A DNA stretch of 64,000 nucleotides from Otatea glauca. Taxonomy: Eukaryota > Streptophyta > Magnoliopsida > Poales > Poaceae. Each line of letters begins with the position of its first letter. Position 1 is the first letter of the stretch. The stretch covers positions 50,856,743 to 50,920,742 of the forward strand of contig CM070723.1 of NCBI GenBank assembly GCA_036346275.1, read 5' to 3'. Below the pieces are notes generated by a model. It did not search any database, had not been told where the DNA came from, and saw only the letters and a program-made list of their open reading frames with translations. Position numbers and translations under genes: made by a program. This document shows, in pieces, positions 10,166 through 20,367 of the stretch.

Positions 10166-13100
10166 TGTAACATCCCAAAAAATTTAAAAATGGGAAAATA
10201 AAAATTTTAAATGAAGTTGAATAAAAAATTTAATTGGAATCAAGATTTTAATTTAAAATATCATTTTTTTTCCTCATTTCCTTGAATTCTGGTTGTAAGA
10301 AAAGAACAATTGCAATGTTAAAATCCTCTCTTACAAAATAAACAAAATATGAAATTAAATTTGAATTGTGATTTTATTTTTAATTTTCATATTTTCTGAA
10401 TTTATGCTGAATTTTTGGTCTTTAAGAAAACCATTTTCCTTAATGGAATTCTCTTTTCCAAATATGTAAAACCCAAAATCATATGAAGATAAAATCTCAA
10501 GAAAATTTATTTAATTTATAATCCTTCTCTATAATTATTAAAAAAATTCACAAAATAATTTGAACAAATTAGTGCAGATATAAAATCAATAACATTGATA
10601 GGTGGCTGAGAACAGTACATTTGTCGGAATTTATTAAAAATGTACGAATGAGATAACCCTTTGAAATTTTTCTGAACTCACCCACAGTACCTAGGGAATT
10701 GGCATGAAAATCACCATAAAAATAAAAGCTCATTTGTTGCATTTATAAAATAAAAAACACAAGCTAACATTAATTAGTATAAACAATGTCACAATTTTAT
10801 AAAAATAAATTAGTTTGATCATCATCTAAAAATTTTATGGTTACACTTGGATACTCATAGGATCATCCATAAAAAGTTTCAAATTAATTTCATTTAATTT
10901 TAAAATCCAGAAAATTAAAAATCTGAAAACTGAAAACCGACACAGCAGCATTGTCGGAATTTTGTAAAATCAATCAAGTCAGATCATGCACAAAATTTTT
11001 TCAAAAACTTTAGATCACTTTTGACGTCCCAATTAAATGTGAGACCTTATCCTGTCCTGAGTATTGAAATCCAGTCCTCTCTTTGCTTTCACTTTCATGT
11101 GGGGCCATCCTTGTGCCTTGGCCCACTGGGTAGTGCCCCAGCCTCCCTGACTTGCTATGGAATGGAATTTAGCCCAACGCTGCCTCATGCAGCCCTCACT
11201 GTTGCGCCGCCCGTGCCTTACAGCCTCATCACTACCCTACCACGCCCATACCTTGCTGTGCCATGCCCTGTCACCGAGAATCCTGTGCCATTGCCTGCCA
11301 CCCTGTCCTTCTTGCTAGCCACCGCCTTCCTTCTCCATCTATAAATACCTGCTGAGGCATCTCTGAACTTCTCCACATCACACCATAGCACTCTTGTACA
11401 TCTACATCATCCCCTTTAGCTCAGAAATCGCCTCCCTCTATCGCCATTACCGTAGCCACCCGAAAAGGGAAGAAACAAAATTGAAGCTTCCCAGTGAACC
11501 ATCCTGCAATTCACTGGTTTTGTAGCATCTTTATCAACCCCTAAGCCTATCCTTTTGCCTTATTGCCGCAATGAATGACTCAAAGCACCACCGCCACACT
11601 ATTTATCTTCCCCAAATGATGACAGCACAACTCGGTCACTCTCCATCCCTCCAAACCGGTAAAATGGACCTCCCATAAGTCACTGATGCTATCCCCCTCA
11701 TTTTTTCCGAGCCAAACAACCACCTTCCACCTCCTCAGCCGGTGACCGACACTGTAGCCGCTCACCACCAGTGGGAGCTCGCCCTGTTGCCACATCGCCA
11801 TAGCCAGCCGGTACTTCGGAACCCCAATGGTCCCCTCCTGCATCCTGGGCCCACGGTCGGACCGGCGCTACCTTCCCATGCAGCCGGCGAGGCCTCTCCG
11901 AGGTGGCTTTGCTCTCGCTCACTTCAGCGTGGGCCCAAGTCGTCAGCCAACGCGAAGCACAGGAGCCAGTTCAAATGCCGAAAGGCACCTTCCCATTTAA
12001 AAGACGTATTTTCCTATTTTTATCATCATTTAGCAAACCGACAAGATTTAATTGCTTATATCTTTTGCATTTTATGTCCAAAATCCAGTGAAATAAATTT
12101 CTTAATTCATGTTAAATCATGTAGTTTTAGAATATGCAAAAATATTTAAATTTTAAGGTTAGTTTTAATTATTTAGATTAAAAATGGATGTAACCCTAAT
12201 ATGGTTGCTATTTAAAAAGAATAACCCTAACTCATTAAATGAAGAAACAAATTTTATATTGTTCCTAAAGCCACGAGAACTCCAAATATACAAGAATATT
12301 TGAAATTGGACCTAGTTTGTACTAAAGGCATCAATAGGTTAATTGCAATGCATTAAAAATTAAAATAATTGTAATTAATACAATTAAATCCAAAATATAA
12401 TAAAACTAGTTCCTAAATCTTATTAGGACCATGATACCCCTATTTATGCAAAAATATTACATATTTGATTTAGTTTGAATCAAGTTTGTATATAACCATG
12501 CTTTTAGTATGCATATGAATGGAATATAGTTAAAATATATAAATAAAGAAGAATACATGTAAAACCAATTTGTAAGTGCTCTATAGGACCAGATCATTTA
12601 ATACTATAAAAATCATCATGATTAGTCATAGCTGTAACTTAAGCCCGTAATTGAAATGTGTCTTTACGTAATATGCACATAAGGATTTGAAACATAAACA
12701 AATGAATATAAATAAAATGTCACAAATAAATGTTAGATCATATAGGATTAGTTTCAAAACATTCCTTAGGTCCAGACCACCTAATACTGCAAAAATGATT
12801 CTATTTAAACATGCTTTGTATATGAATTCTATTAGAAGCACAACCCGATATAATATAAACCCTAAAAACAAATAAATTAACTTAAATAATACGAAATAAA
12901 TATTCAAAATATTTTATCACCAGAACCTTCTATTTTTATTTATATTTGAATTTAGTGTTATTTAATTTATTTTTGCCTCTTATTATCATTGCTTCTTATT
13001 GTTGTTATACGAAACAATAACCATGTGTAGATACCAACGTACATGAAGCTGCTACTGAAGATCTCGACTTCGAGTCAATTCCTGAACCAACAAAGCAAGA

Positions 13101-14734
13101 CAAGCACCCCCTTTGATCATATTGATCCCAGTGTTTTAATTTTATTTTGCTTTGTCAAATTCATTTATGCATACGTGTATTTTCATTAAATTGGCTATAT
13201 TGTGGAACTGGTAGATATACCTATTATCTCATTGAACTTTCTTAATAAATATTAAATTATGAACCTTAATAACCTTAAAATAAGGGTAGACAATACATAA
13301 TTGTCAACTTGAGTATAAGCGATTACATAATGATCATGCTTAGTCATGCTTAGTAAGAAAACAAGTTGTTCTTTATAATTTAAAAAGGTTGGATATGACA
13401 TTAAAAGTTGCTGATATTTTAGTAAAAATGAAAATAAAACTATGGTTTTGATGCAAACGATTATTGGCAGAAGCCAGATGTACATGAGATTTGCACATAG
13501 TGTAGGGGGAGATTATCGCCCAGCTCGAATTAAGGACCAAACTATGGGTTGTTATTAGGACAAGGACGTGTGTAACCACAAGTGCTGGTATGGAACAGCC
13601 TTAACTTATTAAGTTACTTAGATTTGGTTTTTCACATTGGAAGGCTGGAGTAATTCGGGCTCTCCGGGTAGGTTTGCTCGTAGGGGTGTCCACACATAGA
13701 TGATGTGGGTCAAACACATACCAATAAAATGATGTACATCTTGCTATGGGGAGAAACGGTTGTGGTAGGGATGGACTGCCTGAGTTACTGTATGAATGAC
13801 AGCGATGGACTATCATATCTTAGATGTGTGTTTCTATTGTCATAGCAAGGGTTTGACGTCATCGTGCTGGTGCAAAGTTAGATCTATATAATGTAATGGT
13901 TATGTTATGATCTCTTTGCCGTATACCAAAGGAAGTATGTAAATAGCCCAGTAAAAATAGTTGATCATTTCTTGAGGGTAAAGCTTTACACTTCAGCAGA
14001 GTTTAATTCTTTTTGAAAAGTCGTGTCCGCTGTCATGGGCACTTGGTAAAGTCATCACAAGTTTAGAAATTTTGGTATTTTTAAAATGGTTTGAATTGGA
14101 GATATTTGTTGGAAAGTCATTGTTTCGGATTTTATGCCAGGGAATGGCAATGAGATAATACGTTTCTCACATTCATGGAGGACTGTGAGTTATACTATGT
14201 TATGCTACTCTTATTTATTTATATGCTTGTTAAACTTGCTCTTACAAAATTTCGTTTTGCAAATTACTACTTGATTTACATGTTCAACTTTGCTTTACGC
14301 AAAATAACCGTAGAAGCCTCCTTTAACATAGCCTGCATTTACTGCACTTTTGCGATACACCTTAAGTCTTCCTGAGTACGAAAGTACTCACTCTAGCTTG
14401 CTTATTTGTTGGTTTAGTTAAAAAAGAGGCCCCCAAAGATATATGCTTCACCGCAGGATACGGGAATTTCGATGATGCGATTTTTCAGGGTTTATACTTT
14501 GTCAGTTGCCTGAGGGTTTGTATGGGCATACCACAAGGCTTTTGGATTTCCGCTGCAACTTACATTGAATTGTAAGATTATATTGTATAAATACCTTACG
14601 TTTTAATAATATTGTGTATAGATGTGCTACTAATGTTGTAAATGTGTATACTAGCTACTGATCATGTGACTAGTACTGTATGCACATAGATCATCCTTTT
14701 TTATATTCCGTAACAAAAAAGGAGGGTCGTTACA
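10166..14734 (+). mobile_element. Very long solo LTR (4.57 kb), TGTAACATCCC family, copy A
   Basis: It begins tgtaacatccc and ends gggtcgttaca, so the termini are inverted, with the TG..CA ends of an LTR. It is flanked by aaaaa on both sides (10161-10165 and 14735-14739). No gag-pol frame and no internal terminal duplication are present. A TATA box (tataaata) lies at about 11339-11346. Long stretches match copy B (32263-37623), for example caagcaccccctttgatcat and agtgtagggggagattat. Long LTRs with TGTAACA..TGTTACA-like ends are known from Tekay/Del-type chromoviruses; that family name is inferred. Confidence 0.75.
11339..11346 (+). promoter_or_regulatory. TATA box of solo LTR copy A
   Basis: The sequence catctataaatacctg lies 1.17 kb from the LTR start, after a C-rich segment. 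It would place the U3/R boundary in the first quarter of the LTR and leave about 3.4 kb as R-U5, an unusual proportion. Confidence 0.5.
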
Positions 14735-14928
14735 AAAAAATATGGTTTAAGATAAGGAAGAAGCTATATCCAATCGAATCCGAATCGATTGCACCCCTAA
14801 CAATACGAGGCTAAAGAATACCCCATTGATCACGATACTGTATTTCACATCCTATATAATTTCGTGAAGAATAAAATTAATTAATTTCCTTACAGATACA
14901 ATAATATAAATACAGTTCAAATTTGTTA

Positions 14929-15162
14929 CTAATGGCCACGAAGGGCCCTACAAAGAAAACTAGCATTTACATGCTGATGAGATTCGTAGATCTGCCGTAG
15001 TCCATGGTACAGCATGAACAGGCTTGTTTCGATGAGGTGTATGAAGATCGCCAAAGATGCTATGCAGAATGCCTGGCCACAGAAGAACCAAGGACGGATG
15101 GCGATTGAATGATAACCCCTTTCTACTAGCGTGCATCGGAAAATTACCCTAAAGGCTCCGGG
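14929..15162 (-). pseudogene. Coding-like frame without start codon, hydrophobic; possible 3' exon remnant
   Basis: Reading the minus strand from 15162 to the TAG at 14929-14931 gives 77 open codons. The C-terminal part contains IRPWFFCGQAFCIASLAIF followed by a second hydrophobic stretch around HLIETSLFMLYHG, so one or two membrane segments are plausible. ATC and TTC dominate over their A/T-ending synonyms, which is typical of grass coding DNA and unlike the AT-rich surroundings. There is no in-frame ATG near the 5' end, and any upstream exons would fall in the NF-YA 5' region. I do not recognise the family. It could be a truncated gene end, a captured fragment, or chance. Confidence 0.35.
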
Positions 15163-15201
15163 TCACGAAAGCTACCACCCATTGCCCGCTCGAGCTGCCT
15201 C

Positions 15202-15233
<32 letters not shown>

Positions 15234-15762
15234 TTGGATTCACCGATACCTGCATATATACACATACTTGGCTAGGCACGCAACTCACACTTTTTTCTCT
15301 GAGGAATTGGTGTGCTTGGCATCAGACTTAAGTGTAAGCGCTCATTCTGAACACCATTCTTTCAGAGTTTTCTTGCTCTTTTTGATGTGTATCATGACCT
15401 TGCTCCAAATGCCCATCTGAAGTTCTGAACTCCTCTGTCCATGCTGTTTCCTTGTGCATTTCTTGGTATGCCAATCCTGTGCTTTTTTAATATATATATA
15501 TATATATATATCAAAACCATGGAGATATAAGGACCCATGGAAAACACACTGCAAAGTTGCCTTCTTTGGCTCAAGTCTCAAGCTTTTCTTCCATATCATG
15601 GAGTTTTTTTTCTCCCCTTTCGGTTTGCTGTTGCCAAACCTTCTTGCTACCTAGTTCCATTTTTCTGCAAGACTTGCTGGTTTGTACAACTTCTTGGAAA
15701 GAACAGAAGAAGCAATTAATCAGCCGTGACATGAATTTTTTCCCTCTCTTCAGGCAGCAGCA
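15163..15762 (+). promoter_or_regulatory. NF-YA 5' region: leader, microsatellites and probable 5'-UTR intron
   Basis: A (CT)n microsatellite lies at about 15199-15228 and a (TA)n run at about 15489-15511. Pyrimidine-rich sequence leads to tccctctcttcag ending at 15753, a strong splice acceptor just 9 nt before the ATG at 15763. This indicates that the leader is interrupted by an intron, as is usual in plant NF-YA genes. The donor and the transcription start could not be fixed by eye; CT repeats in leaders are common in grass genes. Confidence 0.55.
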
Positions 15763-18207
15763 ATGAGCTTCCAAGAACACGGGCTTGGGATGCAGGTGAT
15801 CACCAATCGAGATGGCAATGGCGCCGCCGCGACCGCGAACGCAATGCCGTGGTGGGCTGGAGGAGGAGCTGGATCCCAACCGCTCCAAGGAGGAGGTTCT
15901 TTCGGCCAATTAAGCCACGCAATCATGGTGGGCGCCCGCGGCGTGCAGGACCACCACCAGATGATCCTCGCCGCGGGCCGACAGCCGCACCGTGCCGTAG
16001 ACCCCAGCCGCCCCGGCCCGGCAATGCCGCCAGAACGACCCTCTGCCGCTGCTGAGTGTGGTGTGGTTAAGTTCCCAATTATCTCAGGTAAAAAGAATCT
16101 CTCTAACCTTTTTTCATAACCATGTGTCGTGGATAGACGGAACCATGAAATCTTTCCCATGGCGATGATGACTGCGCATTCGCATCGGTGTCGGCACGCT
16201 GTACGACATGGCTGCTCTGGATGGTGGCCGCCGGCCGTTTCGGTTAATTACTGCAGTGTTTTAGTTACATATATGCCGGTGTGGTCCTGGTCCTAGGGTG
16301 CTTAATTAAGTGGTGTTTTGGGTCTCAGATCTGGGGGTGAGGTGAGGTTGGTGGCACAATTTGGAGGTGTTCTGCTCATAATCTCTTTTTGTTTCTTTTG
16401 GCTAGTAAGTACTGAGTTACTGACAGACAGGGTAGAGATTAAGTAGAAAGCTGTCAAGTGCCATGGAGCTTACTTGTCTCATCTCTCATCTATGTACAGG
16501 CTTTAGAACTCAAGAAAACTGAGAGAAAATGAGACTAGAAATCTGGTACCACACAAAGGAAGGGTGGTCCCGGGGTATGAGTTCCAAAGTAGAGCATAGA
16601 AAGAATTTTTTTTTTGGTTCTTAAGAAGGGTACAGGTAGTACATTATCTTACTCTAATTTATTTTGTTGAACACTATGTAGTCATTAAGTTAGTTCTTGG
16701 CAACTATGGCCATATAAATTCTGAACAAAATTTTTGCGAAAAAGAAAAGGAGATGGAATTAGGCCCTAAGAGGAGGAGTCTGAACCAATGCATTTTGTTC
16801 CCCACTTTCTGAAAGTGAAGTTGAAAGCCTTTTCACAACTGAGCTGGAAAAGTGTGGAGTATCTGACATCACTCTTATCAGAAAAGGATCTAATGCTGCA
16901 AATGTTTATTAGGCACTACTCTCTCCTGTATTCCAAATGAGATTCCAGAAACACTTATTTCGACAACATCTACATTATCTGCTTGGAATCTTCCCTGCTC
17001 ACTAATTTGCCAAGCTACACGATCAGAAACTTCAAAGAAACAATCCCCTATCAAGTAAAATAATTTCCCAGAGAGGAAACTATTCAGAAAAGAGTCATCA
17101 AGTTATTAAACAAAGAGAAATAGATGCTATAGTTGACAAAACCATTTGATGATTTCAGGCGACTCTGATCTTGGGAAAGAGCTGAAATTTCAGGAACCGA
17201 CCATCGCCGCACACCCTTCATTGCAGGAGTACCAAGGCTGTTTCGAGCTCGCCCTTGGCCAATCCATGGTGAGACTTCTCCTAGCCATGGGAGTACTAGT
17301 TAGGAACTAAATCTTAAAACATGTTGGTTATACTACTTGTCCTTTGTAACTGAAGGTGAGCACCAACTATGCCATCGCTGATCAGAGCTATGGTGCGTAC
17401 TTCCCCTATGGAGCTCAAGCTATGGTATGCATGGAGTTTCTCTTGAGTTCTCTATCTCCGAACATTTGGGTTCAAATTCATATGTATAACAGTTCAGCAT
17501 GTCATCAATTTGACAAGAAGCTAATAAAGTGTCAAATGTTTCTCTTAATATTTAAACTCTGTACAAAGTACTAGTGTAAACATCACATGTTCTTGTGCTG
17601 ATTCGGTTCAACATTTGCAAATGAAGCCCGGAAGGATGCTTCTACCGTCGGCGATCGCAACCGAGGTGCCGATATACGTGAACGCGAAGCAGTTCAACGG
17701 CATCATGCGGCGGCGACTGGCTCGCGCCAAGGCGGAGAGGGAGAACAGGATCTTCAGGAACCGGAAGGTCAGAAGAGAGACAACGAGTTACTCCGAGTCA
17801 TTTCGATCACACACTAACACGTCCTTCCACTCCCCGTGATGCAGCCGTACCTTCACGAGTCGCGCCACCGCCACGCGATGCGCCGGGCGCGGGGCAGCGG
17901 CGGGCGCTTCCTCAACACCAAGAATCTCTCCGGAGACCACGGCGCGCCACGGAGCGCGAACACGTCGCTGAGCTCCGAAGGTCCCGACAACAACGGCAGC
18001 AAGCACTCGGGCAACGCGGGGCTGACGGCGCCGGCGTCGGAGGCGACGAGCGTGTACCCGACGCAGGACGACATGGCCGACTTCCACGCCATGGGGCACC
18101 TCCGCTCGCCGTCCTTCTTCCCGCCTCTGACGATGGACAGCGGCGGCGAGGCCAAGTGGGTCACCGCGACGCCTCACGGCTGCTGTGTCGACCTCCTCAG
18201 GGTGTGA
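15763..18207 (+). CDS. NF-YA: Nuclear transcription factor Y subunit A (NF-YA / HAP2 / CBF-B), five coding exons
   Basis: NF-YA joins the NF-YB/NF-YC histone-fold dimer in the nucleus and gives the trimer its CCAAT specificity. Coding exons: 15763-16087, 17159-17268, 17356-17424, 17627-17767 and 17845-18207; every intron is GT-AG and the frame stays open for 335 codons. Exon 2 has the family signature FELALGQSM. The core domain covers residues about 181-241: subunit-interaction helix PIYVNAKQFNGIMRRR (183-198), linker, then the DNA-contact region YLHESRHRHAMRRARGSGG (217-235) ending in RFLNTK. The last intron (77 bp) splits the core at the usual place, before PYLHES. The C-terminal tail (242-335) is Ser/Gly-rich and GC-rich. 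At 191-192 the usual YH of the family is FN. No stops or frameshifts; I consider it a functional gene. Confidence 0.95.
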
Positions 18208-18261
18208 GGACGCCGGTGGTCGTCGCCGGCATCCAGGCGGGGAGAGCTGGGCTGCCATTGG

Positions 18262-18282
18262 ACGGCAAATCATTCTTGGCTG
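18262..18282 (+). promoter_or_regulatory. miR169 target site in the NF-YA 3' UTR
   Basis: The core ggcaaatcattcttggct lies 55 nt after the stop codon. It is complementary to plant miR169, with at most one or two mismatches and a G:U pair near the 5' end of the target. miR169 cleavage of NF-YA mRNAs at a 3'-UTR site is established in Arabidopsis, maize and rice, where it links NF-YA to drought and nutrient responses. The site predicts that this gene is repressed when miR169 accumulates. Confidence 0.9.
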
Positions 18283-18290
18283 TAAGAAAC

Positions 18291-18339
18291 GCGCAATTGA
18301 GAGATGCATGCCAATCGAACTGCAGCTTCTCAATTGCGC
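18291..18339 (+). promoter_or_regulatory. Stem-loop 9 nt downstream of the miR169 site
   Basis: The arm gcgcaattgaga (18291-18302) is perfectly complementary to tctcaattgcgc (18328-18339), a 12-bp stem with a 25-nt loop in which a short tgca pairing could add four more pairs. It lies in the 3' UTR. A role in site accessibility or 3'-end formation is conceivable but not shown by the sequence. Confidence 0.6.
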
Positions 18340-18972
18340 CTGTAAAATACTTAGAGATTGATTTTATTTGATGCAGACCGTTCACGTTTGAGCTCTCATC
18401 TAGTTCAGGCCTTCAAGGTGCTGAACTTGTTAGTTCTTTGTGGTGATGATTATTGATGTTGTTGCTTAGGTGATTAATTTGATGATGGTATTGATATTGT
18501 GGATCAAACAATGCAGATTTTTATGTCAAAAAAATAAAAAACAAAGCAGTTTTCGCAACACACTGGAACTGGCCAATGCCAGACAAATTCTCAGATGTGT
18601 TCCTGCCAAGTTATGTTCAAGATTAGGTATTAATCTGATTCAGAATCTAAGGCTACAACGTAGTCTTATTATAGATATAAACCAGTTCAGACTCCAAACC
18701 AAAAAGACTCCACAGCCGGATGAACCAGGGAAAGAGTAGATGCCACAGCAGCAAAGATGGCTTTCCTGAGTAAAATGTTGAAGTTTTTCGTCTGAAGCTT
18801 CCGAAGAAAATGACCTTCTAGCAATGACAGGCCTAGCAATAAAAATCTACAACAAAACGATGTCATTTGAATATTGATTAGGTCAACACAGCAAGTTACC
18901 AACAGAGATGTATGTTGCTTTTTTTTGGGTGTGCCTAAAAAAAGAGAAATTTTACGGTGATATTGGTAGCAC
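18340..18972. other. NF-YA 3' UTR remainder and intergenic DNA
   Basis: The 3' UTR probably ends within the first 200 bp, but no single polyadenylation signal stands out; near 18528-18540 the sequence is A-rich. Beyond this there are only short unassigned ORFs on both strands. Confidence 0.4.
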
Positions 18973-19269
18973 ATGGTGGTAGTAAAAATCAGATCTGATC
19001 GTTCATTTGTTAAAGATATTATATACTTTTGTCCATATTTTGCGTTACACCTTGCCAGTATCCTTCTCCTTTTTCTGCTGAAGTCATCGCCCCTAATTCA
19101 TGTGCCACCACCTGCTCGGTTTGTGTCGACACCACGGCCAGTGTCCACCCAGTTCGTAACAACACCACAGCCACTGCCCGCTCGGTTTGTGTCGACGCCG
19201 TGGCCGCCGCCCAATCGGTTCCTGTCGACACCGATTATAGTATTACTCCTCACAGGATTTCTGCTATGA
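18973..19269 (+). CDS. Hypothetical 98-codon ORF with an 11-residue repeat
   Basis: The frame starts with a short basic stretch and a hydrophobic segment (about residues 18-37), then has four 11-residue repeats of the form RFVSTPxPxPx, and ends in a hydrophobic tail. At DNA level the repeat is exact in length: cggtttgtgtcgac-type starts lie at 19117, 19150, 19183 and 19216, that is every 33 bp. A 33-bp minisatellite keeps any frame open, so the ORF may be a by-product. No known family is recognised, and no promoter or splice signals support expression. Confidence 0.2.
   Translation: MVVVKIRSDRSFVKDIIYFCPYFALHLASILLLFLLKSSPLIHVPPPARFVSTPRPVSTQFVTTPQPLPARFVSTPWPPPNRFLSTPIIVLLLTGFLL
19105..19236. 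repeat. 33-bp tandem repeat, four units
   Basis: Units starting at 19117, 19150, 19183 and 19216 share cggttt.gt.tcgacaccacggcc with point differences and no length change. Unit 1 and unit 3 are the closest pair. Confidence 0.8.
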
Positions 19270-19604
19270 ATACTTTCGACAGAAGTATAACTAAATCCTA
19301 ACTAATCTGAGCCATTATATCAAATTGAATGGATAACTAATATTTAATATTGTGTACTGTAAAAGAACTCTAAAAAAACACCAACCTAACATTTTTTGTT
19401 ATAGATATAACCTAACGATGCTTAGCGGCATTTCCTACACACATCAGTGGAACTATAAAATTTTAAATAGAGGATGTACACTTCATATGTATAACTCTAT
19501 AGTATTATACAATAGTTTAACATATATATTTAAAATTTATTAAAAGTACATCAGAAATGGCTTTAAGTTCTTACGGCAATGGCAGCAGCTGCGTGACAGA
19601 ATAG

Positions 19605-19650
19605 GCAACACGTGACAGAGAAATAGCAACACGTGACAGAACAGGTAGTA
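19605..19650. repeat. Short tandem repeat with two G-boxes
   Basis: The phrase cacgtgacaga occurs twice about 22 bp apart, preceded by a cgtgacaga variant, with aatagcaa-type spacers. CACGTG is the G-box core bound by plant bZIP and bHLH factors. No gene start is recognised next to it, so a regulatory role is unproven. Confidence 0.4.
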
Positions 19651-20282
19651 CTGCGGCTACTGGTGATGCACAGTGCTGGGCAGCTGGTTGCCTCGTCAGA
19701 TCGAGCTTAGCAATGGCAAGCAGAGGGACTCGGAGGTCGGAGCACGTTCAGGCAGACAGCGTCGCTGTCTCCTCGGACGCAGCACGCGAGTCTCCCTTTC
19801 GCCGAGCCATTGATGCCGCAGCGTGATGTAGACATGATCCATGCACTTTGGTGACTAGTATAGTACCTGTGCTAACGCTACGACGGCAGTACACCCGCTT
19901 ATCAATTAAATGAGAAGATAAGTATGAATACAACACTTAATAATAAAAGAGAAATTTAGAATTTTAAATGAATTTAGAAAGAAAAACGGAACTAAATGGA
20001 GGTCGAATGGACGAAAACGAGCTCCCAAAAGATTTTAAATCAAGAAAGAGAAAGAAAAAAGAATTTTCTGATTTTAGATTATTTTTTTTGCAGCTTCCAT
20101 AGAGAGCACGTTGTGCTCTCTGGGCTTGGCCAGCGCAAGGGGAGGGAAGGCCAGGGGTGGCCGGCCGGTCGCAGTGGGTCAAGATCAGTGCGGCGAGATC
20201 GTCGACCTTGCGGCTCATGGGGAGGAGTCACGGTTGCGGTGAATTTCGCCGGGAAAGATGATGGTGATGACTTGGGTTACCT
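19651..20282 (-). other. Unassigned region with an 84-codon minus-strand ORF
   Basis: A minus-strand ORF (20218 to 19964) starts MSRKVDDLAALILTHCDRP and degenerates into a Phe/Ser-rich tail encoded by AT-rich DNA. Its first 40 codons are GC-rich and coding-like. An inverted repeat agagagcac..gtgctctct lies at about 20099-20120. About 140 bp upstream on the minus strand is a TATA-like ctataaaagcc. It could be a gene start truncated after the first exon or part of an LTR. Confidence 0.25.
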
Positions 20283-20359
20283 CTAAAATCCGGCGATCTT
20301 TACAAGAGGGAGCACTTGGGGATTTACGCAATGCGATGGGGTGGAGGAGAGCTCGCCGG

Positions 20360-20367
20360 CTTTTATA
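20360..20367 (-). promoter_or_regulatory. TATA-like element on the minus strand
   Basis: The plus strand reads ggcttttatagcc, which on the minus strand is ggctataaaagcc, followed by a GC-rich leader toward the small ORF that begins at 20218. It may equally be the promoter of a decayed LTR. Confidence 0.3.

Larger units (their letters stand above)
9221..14798. mobile_element. hAT-like non-autonomous element split by a solo LTR
   Basis: The left end taggggtgcaatcgg (from 9221) is matched in inverted orientation by cgattgcacccct (14786-14798). The subterminal sequence contains repeated cgatat and ccgatatta motifs (10040-10150), as in plant hAT-type elements with TAGGGGTG ends. The element's own sequence is 9221-10165 plus 14740-14798; the rest is the inserted LTR. 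The 8-bp flanks agree at only 5 of 8 positions, so the duplication has decayed or the end is off by a base or two. No transposase ORF is present. Confidence 0.55.

Noticed and set aside
15489..15511. TA run as the TATA box of NF-YA
   Set aside because: It is a (TA)n microsatellite close to the presumed leader intron, not in a convincing promoter position.
18291..18339. Small hairpin as a miRNA precursor
   Set aside because: A 12-bp stem is too short for a plant miRNA precursor and holds no known miRNA sequence.
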